Of a stretch of DNA of 29,895 nucleotides, positions 23,730 to 29,895 are shown one piece after another (within the stretch, counting starts at the first letter, position 1; each line of letters opens with the position of its first letter). Source of the DNA: Prevotella sp. UBA3757 (GTDB lineage Bacteria > Bacteroidota > Bacteroidia > Bacteroidales > Bacteroidaceae); assembly GCA_002371715.1 (NCBI GenBank), contig DFGF01000047.1, forward strand, positions 1 to 29,895, written 5' to 3'. A program made the translations under genes and the position numbers. The notes beneath the pieces were generated by a model. The model saw nothing but the letters and a program-made list of their open reading frames with translations, made no database searches and had not been told where the DNA came from.

Positions 23730-24296
23730 TTATTCCTTAGCACGAGCCAGATAGGAACCGTCGCGAGTGTCAACCTGGATGAGGTCGCCCTCGTTGATGA
23801 ACAGGGGCACGCGAACCTCCACACCAGTCTCGAGCGTGGCGGGCTTCAGGGTGTTGGTGGCGGTGTCGCCCTTGATGCCGGGCTCCGAGTGGGTGACGCG
23901 CAGGATGGTCTTGACAGGCATCTCGGCAAAGAGCACTGTGCCGTCCGTGGTGTCGCTGACGACAGATACCACGTCGCCTTCCTTCATGAACTCATGACCG
24001 ATAACGAGGTCGTTGGCAATGGGAATCTGCTCGAAGGTTTCCTGATTCATGAAGATACGACCCTCCTGGTCCTCGTAGAGATACTGATAGTCACGGTGCT
24101 CAATGACCACGTCCTCCAGTTTCTCACCGATGTTGTAGCGACGCTCCAGCACGCGACCGTCCGTCACGTTCTTCAGCTTGATGTTCATGATAGTGTTTCC
24201 CTTACCGGGCTTACGATGCTGGAAGTCAATGCAAACCCAAATGGCACCGTCCATACGGATGGCGGTTCCCTTCTTGATGTCTTGTGAATTAATCAT
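23730..24296 (-). CDS. efp: Translation elongation factor P
   Basis: Binds stalled ribosomes between P and E sites and helps peptide-bond formation at consecutive prolines. The 188-residue protein has the three beta-barrel domains of EF-P: KOW-like N-terminus (INSQDIKKGTAIRMDG), the middle domain and the C-terminal domain (ETGVEVRVPLFINEGDLIQVDTRDGSYLARA). The loop that reaches the P-site tRNA is RKPGKGN, with Lys32 at the position of the modified Lys34 of E. coli. No modification enzyme is encoded in the window. It is first in an efp-glycosyltransferase-radC operon with 2-nt spacing to the next gene, behind a strong promoter inside a duplicated 60-bp module. Confidence 0.97.
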   Translation of the reverse strand: MINSQDIKKGTAIRMDGAIWVCIDFQHRKPGKGNTIMNIKLKNVTDGRVLERRYNIGEKLEDVVIEHRDYQYLYEDQEGRIFMNQETFEQIPIANDLVIGHEFMKEGDVVSVVSDTTDGTVLFAEMPVKTILRVTHSEPGIKGDTATNTLKPATLETGVEVRVPLFINEGDLIQVDTRDGSYLARAKE

Positions 24297-24339
24297 AAAA
24301 AATATGCTATTATTATAGATAATGTGTCATTTGCGGGTG

Positions 24340-24370
24340 CAAAGGTACGAATAAGTGAGCAAAACACAAA
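24340..24370 (-). promoter_or_regulatory. Promoter of the efp operon
   Basis: On the minus strand TTTG (24370-24367), a 19-nt spacer and TACCTTTG (24347-24340) fit the Bacteroidetes consensus exactly. The transcript should start near 24333, leaving about 37 nt before the efp ATG. Further TACCTTT elements lie upstream at 24426-24432 (followed by T instead of G) and 24509-24516. Confidence 0.75.
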
Positions 24371-24485
24371 AGAAAAACGCGTTTTTCTTTTTGTTTTCGA
24401 ACGTCAGTACCTTCTTGCATAGCAAAAAGGTACGAATAAGTGAGCAAAACACAAAAGAAAAACGCGTTTTTCTTTTTGTTTTCGA
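24341..24485. repeat. Duplicated 60-bp promoter/palindrome module upstream of efp
   Basis: Bases 24341-24400 recur without change at 24426-24485 (85-bp period). Each copy holds a perfect 24-nt palindrome centred on ACGCGT (24368-24391 and 24453-24476) and minus-strand promoter elements. A third fragment (aaaggtacgaa) is at 24510-24520. The module fills most of the 24297-24584 gap between efp and rpmH; the rest has a 10-bp palindrome cccgtacggg at 24570-24579. Confidence 0.9.
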
Positions 24486-24584
24486 GCGAAAGTTCCTTCG
24501 AAGGGCTTCAAAGGTACGAAGGAAAATGAAGAATCATAGTCCGAAACAGCCAAAAAACGTTAAATATTGCCCGTACGGGAGCAA

Positions 24585-24612
24585 ATTCTTCATTCTTCAT
24601 TCTTCATTCTTC
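24585..24612. repeat. Heptamer array (ATTCTTC x4) upstream of rpmH
   Basis: Four perfect ATTCTTC units, ending 11 bp before the rpmH -7 element. This unit is the reverse complement of the GAAGAAT word repeated at 27741-27761. Confidence 0.9.
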
Positions 24613-24623
24613 ATTAAAAGTTG

Positions 24624-24631
24624 TAATTTTG
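24624..24631 (+). promoter_or_regulatory. -7 element of the rpmH promoter
   Basis: TAATTTTG matches TAnnTTTG and lies 46 nt before the rpmH ATG. No TTTG at the expected upstream distance; the heptamer array covers that region. Confidence 0.55.
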
Positions 24632-24677
24632 CAGCCCGAATCGTCGAATTACAATAAATTAAATTAAAAATAGAACA

Positions 24678-24833
24678 ATGAAAAGAACATTTCAGCCGCA
24701 CAATCGTCGCCGCGTCAACAAGCATGGTTTCCGCGAGCGCATGGCAACAAAGAATGGTCGCCGCGTTCTGGCTTCTCGCCGCGCAAAGGGCCGTAAGAAG
24801 TTAACAGTCTCTGACGAGCATCACGGAAAGTAA
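24678..24833 (+). CDS. rpmH: 50S ribosomal protein L34
   Basis: Small basic protein of the large ribosomal subunit. The 51-residue product starts MKRTFQPHNRRRVNKHGFRERM and contains GRRVLASRRAKGRKKLTVSDEH, the complete L34 signature. Length is slightly above the E. coli protein (46), with the short acidic/His tail seen in Bacteroidetes. It has its own promoter and terminator and so is a single-gene transcript. The usual neighbours dnaA and rnpA are not next to it. Confidence 0.98.
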   Translation: MKRTFQPHNRRRVNKHGFRERMATKNGRRVLASRRAKGRKKLTVSDEHHGK

Positions 24834-24854
24834 TGCCGACGTGTTACCGATAAG

Positions 24855-24893
24855 AATTGGGTGTATTTTCTAAGAAATATACCCAATTTTTTT
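24855..24893 (+). terminator. Rho-independent terminator of rpmH
   Basis: A 14-bp stem (24855-24868 with 24875-24888, one G-U wobble) with a 6-nt loop runs into an uninterrupted T-tract to 24893. The end of the T-tract also serves as part of the -33 element of the next promoter. Confidence 0.9.
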
Positions 24894-24921
24894 GTTGTCT
24901 CAATATTTCTTTGTACTTTTG
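24891..24921 (+). promoter_or_regulatory. Promoter of the PASTA protein-rluD-ddl unit
   Basis: TTTG (24891-24894), a 19-nt spacer and TACTTTTG (24914-24921) match the Bacteroidetes consensus. Transcription would start near 24928, 18 nt before the ATG at 24946. The -33 element is the last part of the rpmH terminator T-tract, so the two transcription units abut. Confidence 0.75.
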
Positions 24922-24945
24922 CTCCACAATTCATATTATTGTTGC

Positions 24946-25629
24946 ATGAACGTTAAGGATTTCTTCAAGAAAGTGTGCAGTCGCATCGTGCTGTTGAACC
25001 TGCTGGCCATGGCGGTGGTGGTCGTGCTGCTATGCTTTGGCGTCAGCTACGGGCTGGACGTCTATACGCATCATGGTGAGGGCATTGTGGTGCCCGAACT
25101 GCAGGGCATGCGCTACGACAAGGCTTATGTGATGTTGGAGGACAAGGGGCTGGGCATTGTGGTCAGCGATTCCGGCTATAACAAGGCCCTGCCCGCCAAC
25201 TGTATTCTTGCCCAGACGCCGGGTGGCGGTCAGAAGGTGAAGCAGGGACATACCATTTATGTCACGGTGAACTCGCCCTCGTCGCCGACCTTTGCCATTC
25301 CTGACATCGTCGATAATAGCAGCCTTCGCGAGGCCGAGGCTAAGCTGACGGCTATGGGTTTCCGCCTGCAGCCGACTCAGTATGTAACGGGCGAGAAGGA
25401 CTGGGTGTACGGCATCATCTGTCGCGGGCGCCGCGTGTCAAACGGCGACCGTATTCCTATTGACCATCCGCTGACGCTGATGGTCGGTAGCGGTAGGTAC
25501 GACGATACTGCCGACATCGACTACCTGGATGCTGACAGCGGCGGCTATACGCCTGCCGGCGTCGATGTCGACGATTTCGAGGAGGTGACGGGACCTGAAG
25601 TTTCTGATAAAAACGTAGTAGGAGAGTGA
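24946..25629 (+). CDS. Membrane-anchored protein with two PASTA domains
   Basis: The 227-residue protein has a short cytoplasmic N-terminus (MNVKDFFKKVCSR), one membrane helix (about 14-36) and two periplasmic PASTA domains (about 45-109, with IVVPELQGMRYDKAYVMLED and KVKQGHTIYVTVN; about 115-182, with AIPDIVDNSSLREAEAKLTAMG). The Asp-rich tail (183-227) is probably disordered. PASTA domains bind peptidoglycan fragments or beta-lactams in some proteins and act as structural modules in others. No kinase or transpeptidase domain is fused here. I chose the start at 24946 because the longer open frame from 24892 contains the promoter. The TGA overlaps the rluD ATG by one base. Linkage to ddl suggests an envelope role; the exact function is unknown. 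Confidence 0.88.
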   Translation: MNVKDFFKKVCSRIVLLNLLAMAVVVVLLCFGVSYGLDVYTHHGEGIVVPELQGMRYDKAYVMLEDKGLGIVVSDSGYNKALPANCILAQTPGGGQKVKQGHTIYVTVNSPSSPTFAIPDIVDNSSLREAEAKLTAMGFRLQPTQYVTGEKDWVYGIICRGRRVSNGDRIPIDHPLTLMVGSGRYDDTADIDYLDADSGGYTPAGVDVDDFEEVTGPEVSDKNVVGE

Positions 25630-26711
25630 TGACGGACGAATTGGATGATATTGACCTTCTGGACGATGTAGATGCATCGACTGATGCCGCCGGCCAGCTC
25701 TATGAGCACTTGCGCATGGAGGTGGACCGCGGCCAGGAGCCGGTACGTATTGACAAGTACATGGCTGAGCATGTGCAGCATTCGTCGCGCAACCGCATTC
25801 AGAAGGCGGCCGATGCCGGCTTTGTCCAGGTCAACGGCCAGCCTGTCAAGAGTAATTATAAGGTACGGCCGGGCGATGTCATCACCCTGATGCTCGACCG
25901 CCCTCACTACGATACCACCATCGAGCCGGAGGACATCCCCTTGGACGTGGTGTACGAGGACGCTCAGCTGATGGTCATCAACAAGCCTGCCGGCATGGTG
26001 GTCCATCCGGGCGTGGGCAATTTCCACGGCACGCTGGTCAACGCCGTTGCCTGGCATCTGCGCCATCTGCCGACCTATGACCCTAACGACCCCAGCGTGG
26101 GACTGGTCCACCGCATCGACAAGGACACCAGTGGCTTGCTGGTCGTTGCCAAGACGCCCGAGGCCAAGACGGAGCTGGGCGCCCAGTTCTTCAACCACGA
26201 CACCCATCGCAGCTATGTCGCCCTGGTGTGGGGAAACTTCAGCGAGGATGCCGGACGCATCGAGGGCAACATCGGGCGCGACCCCAAGGACCGCCAGCGC
26301 ATGGCGGTGTTCCCCCCCGGTTCCGAGACGGGCAAGAGTGCCGTCACCCACTATCGCGTGTTGGAGCGCTATGGTTATACCACGCTGGTCGAGTGCCGCC
26401 TGGAGACGGGACGCACCCATCAGATTCGTGCCCACATGAAGCACATCGGCCACCCGCTGTTTGCCGACGAGCGCTACGGCGGTATGGAAATTCTGCGTGG
26501 CGAGCGTACGGCATCGTACAAAGCCTATATCCAGAACTGCCTGAAGCTCTGCCCGCGTCAGGCGCTGCATGCCCGGACGCTGGGCTTTGTCCACCCCGTG
26601 ACACGCCAGCAGATGGACTTTACCAGTGAGCTGGCCGACGACATGCAGCAGCTCATTGACAAGTGGCGAAAATACATCAATGGTAAAATAGAACAATCAA
26701 TTGTCAAATAG
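25629..26711 (+). CDS. rluD: RluA-family 23S rRNA pseudouridine synthase (RluD-like)
   Basis: Converts specific uridines of 23S rRNA (helix 69 for RluD) to pseudouridine. The 360-residue protein has an acidic N-terminal extension (1-35), an S4 RNA-binding domain (about 38-85, RIDKYMAEHVQHSSRNRIQKAADAGFVQVNG) and the RluA catalytic domain with HRIDKDTSG (161-169), where Asp164 is the catalytic nucleophile. INKPAGMVVHPG and ETGRTHQIRAHMKHIGHPL complete the family set. S4 plus this core favours RluD over RluA, but exact target uridines are inferred. The ATG at 25629 shares its A with the upstream stop (TGATG); a GTG one codon earlier is less likely. The 3' end lies inside a 15-bp tandem repeat. 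Confidence 0.93.
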   Translation: MTDELDDIDLLDDVDASTDAAGQLYEHLRMEVDRGQEPVRIDKYMAEHVQHSSRNRIQKAADAGFVQVNGQPVKSNYKVRPGDVITLMLDRPHYDTTIEPEDIPLDVVYEDAQLMVINKPAGMVVHPGVGNFHGTLVNAVAWHLRHLPTYDPNDPSVGLVHRIDKDTSGLLVVAKTPEAKTELGAQFFNHDTHRSYVALVWGNFSEDAGRIEGNIGRDPKDRQRMAVFPPGSETGKSAVTHYRVLERYGYTTLVECRLETGRTHQIRAHMKHIGHPLFADERYGGMEILRGERTASYKAYIQNCLKLCPRQALHARTLGFVHPVTRQQMDFTSELADDMQQLIDKWRKYINGKIEQSIVK

Positions 26712-26730
26712 TAAATTGTCAAATAGTAAA
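26701..26730. repeat. 15-bp tandem duplication across the rluD stop
   Basis: ttgtcaaatagtaaa occurs at 26701-26715 and again at 26716-26730. The first copy carries the rluD TAG (26709-26711) and the second lies in the ddl leader, ending 8 nt before its ATG. Confidence 0.85.
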
Positions 26731-26738
26731 TTAAAATA

Positions 26739-27728
26739 ATGAAACAGTTGAAACGCAACATTGCCATCGTCTGTGGTGGCGACTCTTCTGAACACGACGT
26801 TTCCCTGCGCTCGGCACAGGGCCTCTACTCGTTCTTCGACAAGGAACGCTACAACGTCTATATCGTCGACATCAAGGGCCTGGACTGGCACGTGGAACTG
26901 CCTGGGGGCATCACGGCACGCATCGACCGCAACGACTTCTCGTTCGTCGAGGACGGTCAGGTCACATGGTTCGACTATGCCTATATCACCATCCATGGCA
27001 CGCCGGGCGAGAACGGCATCCTGCAGGGCTACTTCGACCTGATAGGCATCCCTTACTCCACAAGCGGCGTACTGGTTGAGGCCATGACTTTCGACAAGTT
27101 CGTGCTCAACCAGTATCTGCGCGGCTACGGCGTGGCCGTGGCCGACTCGCTGCTCATTCGTCAGGGCTACGAGCAGCTGGTCAGCGATGACGAGATAGAG
27201 CGCCGCATCGGCATGCCCTGCTTCGTCAAGCCGGCAGCCGACGGCAGCTCGTTCGGCGTGTCGAAGGTCAAGAACAAGGACCAGCTGGCTCCCGCCATCC
27301 GCAAGGCCATGATGGAGAGCGACGAAATCATGGTCGAGCAGTTCCTGGACGGCACTGAGATTTCCATCGGCGTCTACAAGACCCGCGAGAAGTCCGTCGT
27401 GCTGCCTGCCACCGAGGTGGTGACCAGCAACGAGTTCTTCGACTACGATGCCAAGTATAACGGCCAGGTCCAGGAGATTACCCCTGCCCGCCTGTCTGAC
27501 GACGTCACGCGTCGCGTTCGCGAGATTACCAGCCACATCTACGACATCCTCCACTGCAATGGTATCATCCGTATCGACTACATCATCTCGCGGGAGGGCA
27601 AGATCTTCATGCTCGAGGTGAACACCACGCCGGGCATGACCGCCACCAGCTTTATCCCCCAGCAGGTGCGTGCCGCCGGCATGGAGATGAAGGACGTGCT
27701 GACCGAAATCGTCGAGAACCAGTTCTGA
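26739..27728 (+). CDS. ddl: D-alanine--D-alanine ligase
   Basis: Cytoplasmic ATP-grasp ligase that makes D-Ala-D-Ala for the peptidoglycan stem. The 329-residue protein has the substrate-binding SSEHDVSL with Glu18, HGTPGENGILQGYFDLIGIPYSTSG (86-110), the glycine loop DGSSFGVSKV (168-177) and the metal-binding end EVNTTPGM (Glu293, Asn295). The omega-loop reads FDYDAKY, with Tyr240 at the place of E. coli DdlB Tyr216. This is the Y-type signature of true D-Ala-D-Ala ligases, as opposed to the Phe of D-Ala-D-Lac ligases. It lies 27 nt after rluD, outside the dcw cluster that holds ddlB in E. coli. Confidence 0.97.
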   Translation: MKQLKRNIAIVCGGDSSEHDVSLRSAQGLYSFFDKERYNVYIVDIKGLDWHVELPGGITARIDRNDFSFVEDGQVTWFDYAYITIHGTPGENGILQGYFDLIGIPYSTSGVLVEAMTFDKFVLNQYLRGYGVAVADSLLIRQGYEQLVSDDEIERRIGMPCFVKPAADGSSFGVSKVKNKDQLAPAIRKAMMESDEIMVEQFLDGTEISIGVYKTREKSVVLPATEVVTSNEFFDYDAKYNGQVQEITPARLSDDVTRRVREITSHIYDILHCNGIIRIDYIISREGKIFMLEVNTTPGMTATSFIPQQVRAAGMEMKDVLTEIVENQF

Positions 27729-27740
27729 ATTCTAAATGAG

Positions 27741-27944
27741 AATGAAGAATGAAGAATGAAGAATTTGCTACCGCAGTTTAAGGGAAAAGGGAATAATGAA
27801 TAATGAAGAATTTCTTTGACCTAAAGGTGCAAAGTGTGGCGTTGCAATGCTACCGCTGCATGGTAATCATAATTCCTAATTCCTAATTTCTAATTCCTAA
27901 TTTACAAGGTAATCATAAATTTCAAACTTCAAACTTCAAATTTC
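27741..27944. repeat. Three heptamer arrays in the ddl to acyltransferase gap
   Basis: The 227-nt gap holds AATGAAG x3 (27741-27761), ATTCCTA x4 with one change (27872-27899), and AAACTTC/AAATTTC x4 (27917-27944). The word ggtaatcataa occurs before and after the second array (27862 and 27909). No TAnnTTTG promoter or terminator was found, and no gene. Confidence 0.85.
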
Positions 27945-27955
27945 AAAATTATAAA

Positions 27956-29137
27956 ATGGAGTACGATATTAAGGAGTTTGACGAGATAAGGCCCTACGAG
28001 CCGTCAGAGATGAAGCAGGCCTTCAACGACCTGCTGGACGACCGCCAGTTTTCATTAATACTGAAGGGCTTTGCCCCCTGGCTGCCTAAGTCCGTGCGCA
28101 ACGGACTGCTCAGGCTGGCCTTCGTGGGCGTCAGGACGCCGCTGGACTTCCAGCTGCGCTTCATGAAACCCATAGTCTGGCACTACGTGCACAAGCTGAC
28201 CGACGGCCTCACGTTCGACGACGGCGAGCTGACCGCCCGGTGTGCCGGCGACATGGCCACGCCGCGCTATACCTTCGTGTCCAACCATCGCGACATCGTG
28301 CTCGACTCGGCTTTCCTGGACGTGCTGCTCAATAAGCACGGCTATCCCACGACGGTCGAGATAGGCATTGGCGACAACCTCCTGATATATCCGTGGATCA
28401 GGCGGCTGGTGCGCATGAACAAGGCCTTCACCGTGCGCCGCGGCCTGACGGCCCACGAGATGATGCGCTCCTCGCAGCTTATGAGCCGCTACATCCACTA
28501 TGCCGTCACCCGGAAGCGCGAGAACATCTGGATTGCCCAGCGCGAGGGACGTGCCAAGGACAGCGACGACCGCACGCAGGACTCCGTGCTGAAGATGCTT
28601 GCCATGGGCGGCGAGGGCTCCTTTGCCGACCAGTTGCGCGACCTGAACATCGTGCCGCTCACCATCTCGTACGAATATGACCCCTGCGACTATCTGAAGG
28701 CTCAGGAGTTCCAGCAGAAGCGTGACAACCCGGCCTTCAAGAAGTCGCGACAGGACGACCTGGACAACATGCGGACGGGCATCTTCGGCTATAAGGGGCG
28801 CGTCCACTACCACTGCGCCGCGCCTGTCAACACCTGGATCGACGAACTGGGCACTCTGCCCAAGAACGAGTTCTTCAAGGCCGTCGCCCACCGTATGGAC
28901 CGGGAAATCCACCGCCATTACCGCCTCTATCCCTGCAACTATATAGCCCTCGACGAACTGGACGGCCGCCCCGCCCATGCTGACCACTATACCCCCCAGG
29001 ACCGTGAGCACTTCGAGCAGTACCTGCAGGGGCAGCTGGCCAAAATCACGATTCCCGACAAGGACGAGGCATTCCTCCGCGAGCGTATGCTGACCATGTA
29101 TGCCAATCCCGTCCGCAACTACCAGGCCGCACTATGA
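27956..29137 (+). CDS. PlsC/PlsB-like glycerolipid acyltransferase
   Basis: Predicted membrane-associated acyltransferase, probably acting on a (lyso)phospholipid precursor. The 393-residue protein has block I SNHRDIVLDSAF (109-120), in which His111 is followed by Asp113 and Asp117 rather than the standard H-x4-D spacing; block II with NKAFTVRRGL (155-164), which resembles the glycerol-phosphate-binding FxxR of the family; and block III QREGRAKDSDDRTQDS (195-210), similar to the EGGRSR block of PlsB. Block IV is probably LNIVPLTISYEYDP. No clear membrane helix is seen. The C-terminal ~150 residues are specific to this subfamily. Substrate is unknown. The stop overlaps the next ATG by 4 nt (ATGA). 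Confidence 0.82.
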   Translation: MEYDIKEFDEIRPYEPSEMKQAFNDLLDDRQFSLILKGFAPWLPKSVRNGLLRLAFVGVRTPLDFQLRFMKPIVWHYVHKLTDGLTFDDGELTARCAGDMATPRYTFVSNHRDIVLDSAFLDVLLNKHGYPTTVEIGIGDNLLIYPWIRRLVRMNKAFTVRRGLTAHEMMRSSQLMSRYIHYAVTRKRENIWIAQREGRAKDSDDRTQDSVLKMLAMGGEGSFADQLRDLNIVPLTISYEYDPCDYLKAQEFQQKRDNPAFKKSRQDDLDNMRTGIFGYKGRVHYHCAAPVNTWIDELGTLPKNEFFKAVAHRMDREIHRHYRLYPCNYIALDELDGRPAHADHYTPQDREHFEQYLQGQLAKITIPDKDEAFLRERMLTMYANPVRNYQAAL

Positions 29138-29799
29138 GAAAGTCGTTATCCCTCCTTTACGCCTCAGCCCTGCTGCTCGCCGGCTGTCAGACCGACAGCT
29201 ACGAGGCGGGTCAGGGCCGCTACTCGCTGATGCAGACCGATTTGGCCGACGTGGCGGTCGACGGTGACAAGAAGGCCGTGTCGTTCACCACTGACGACGG
29301 CGACCAATACACGTTCACGTCCGCAGCTACCGCACAGTGGATCCAGACGGCCGACACCACCTATCGCGCCGTCGTCTATTATAATAAGGTAGCCAGCGGC
29401 CAGGCCGAGGCCCTTGGCCTGTCAGCCGTACCCACCGTCATCCCCAAAGAGTCGTGGCGCTTCAAGGAGACCCGTCAGGACCCTGTAGACGTGGAGAGCA
29501 TCTGGCTTTCCAGGAGCCGGAAGTATGTCAATATGGGCTTGTTGTTCATGTCCGGCTATGTCGACGACGTCCTCGGCCGCCACGCCATCAGTGTGGCCCA
29601 GGACACCATACTTGTCAACGCCGACCAGACGCGCACCGCCTACTACCGCTTCCTGCACGACCAGGGCGACACGCCCCAGCACTTCACCTCGCGCCATTAC
29701 GTCAGCATCCTGTTGCCGCAGCAGCTCCCTGACACCATCAGTCTTTCCATTGTCACCCACAGCGGCACCGTCAGCCGCCGCTTGGCCCTCAGGCAATAA
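29134..29799 (+). CDS. NigD-like lipoprotein
   Basis: Predicted lipoprotein of the Bacteroidetes NigD-like family, whose function is unknown; the name comes from a gene near a bacteriocin-like locus in Prevotella. The 221-residue protein has a signal peptide with lipobox LLAGC (Cys18). After the signal come a small beta domain (DGDKKAVSFTTDDGDQYTF ... YRAVVYYNKV, about 43-88) and a second beta-sandwich (about 110-221). The acidic residues soon after the Cys (QTDSYE) may aid surface export as in other Bacteroidetes, which is speculative. It overlaps the acyltransferase by 4 nt, so they are co-translated. Confidence 0.8.
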   Translation: MRKSLSLLYASALLLAGCQTDSYEAGQGRYSLMQTDLADVAVDGDKKAVSFTTDDGDQYTFTSAATAQWIQTADTTYRAVVYYNKVASGQAEALGLSAVPTVIPKESWRFKETRQDPVDVESIWLSRSRKYVNMGLLFMSGYVDDVLGRHAISVAQDTILVNADQTRTAYYRFLHDQGDTPQHFTSRHYVSILLPQQLPDTISLSIVTHSGTVSRRLALRQ

Positions 29800-29828
29800 T
29801 AATGTCCTGCTGATGAAACATTCTACTA

Positions 29829-29867
29829 CCCTCCCTCGCAGGGAGGGGCAGGGGGGGGAAGGGTCTT
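29829..29867. repeat. Degenerate copy of the GC-rich inverted repeat
   Basis: ccctccct (29829-29836) pairs with agggaggg (29840-29847) around a 3-nt loop. The right part (gggaggggcagggggggg, then aagggtc) resembles the right arm of the repeat at 483-529, while the left arm is shortened. A TTTTT tract follows at 29866-29870, so it could terminate the transcript of the lipoprotein gene. Confidence 0.6.
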
Positions 29868-29895
29868 TTTATCAATTTTTTGCCCCTAAACTGTA

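Noticed and set aside
25545..26696. A 383-codon minus-strand frame opposite rluD, and similar long antisense frames opposite ddl (26697-27554), the acyltransferase (28055-29011) and murE (11960-13009).
   Set aside because: All lie opposite genes with clear catalytic motifs, lack family features and have no promoter or start context of their own.
27872..27944. A CRISPR array.
   Set aside because: Units are 7 bp and contiguous, with no spacers, and no cas gene is in the window.
1..29895. tRNA, rRNA, riboswitch or other structured RNA genes.
   Set aside because: Reading both strands of the gaps showed no tRNA-like cloverleaf, rRNA segment or known riboswitch consensus. A covariance-model search would be needed to exclude small RNAs.

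Overview
The window looks like a chromosomal segment from a Bacteroidales bacterium, most likely a Prevotella-type member of the Prevotellaceae. Evidence: start regions lack strong Shine-Dalgarno sequences and carry Bacteroidetes promoters (TTTG, 19-20 nt, TAnnTTTG); the FtsL-like, FtsQ, MraY and FtsI proteins are of the Bacteroidetes type; a glycine-lipid acyltransferase pair and a NigD-like lipoprotein are present; and short heptamer repeats are scattered through the gaps. Species cannot be fixed from sequence reading alone.

Layout. (1) 1-1760, accessory: a 52-residue peptide gene of a type common in Bacteroidales, a terminator, and a PD-(D/E)XK nuclease/transposase-like (Rpn) gene bracketed by two ~138-bp direct repeats, each with two hairpins, plus a 20-bp-arm GC-rich inverted repeat. 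(2) 1764-17574, minus strand: the division and cell-wall (dcw) cluster, in transcription order mraZ-rsmH-ftsL-ftsI-murE-mraY-murD-ftsW-murG-murC-ftsQ-ftsA-ftsZ, with short gaps or overlaps throughout. Its promoter region carries three decamer-spaced GTGGRG boxes that look like MraZ operators. (3) 17720-21911, plus strand: glsA-glsB (glycine/amino-acid lipid synthesis) and a large secreted beta-helix protein. (4) 21941-24520, minus strand: efp, a family-2 glycosyltransferase and radC as a tight operon, behind a duplicated 60-bp promoter/palindrome module. (5) 24585-29799, plus strand: rpmH with terminator; a membrane PASTA protein-rluD-ddl unit; then a PlsC-like acyltransferase and a NigD-like lipoprotein overlapping by 4 nt. 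A degenerate relative of the GC-rich repeat ends the window.

How the genes work together. The dcw cluster makes lipid II (MurE adds meso-diaminopimelate, judging from its DNPR motif; MurD, MurC, MraY and MurG complete the precursor) and the divisome that uses it (FtsZ, FtsA, FtsQ, FtsL, FtsW, FtsI). Ddl, 9 kb away, supplies D-Ala-D-Ala. No murF is in the window. FtsI carries one C-terminal PASTA domain and a separate membrane protein carries two, with no PASTA kinase seen here. Three acyltransferases (GlsA, GlsB, PlsC-like) link the neighbourhood to envelope lipids.

Most worth a second look: the repeat-bracketed Rpn gene; the MraZ boxes; the heptamer arrays, which occur in gaps and also inside two genes in frame-preserving form; and the duplicated promoter/palindrome module upstream of efp. 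None clearly amounts to a wholly new system.
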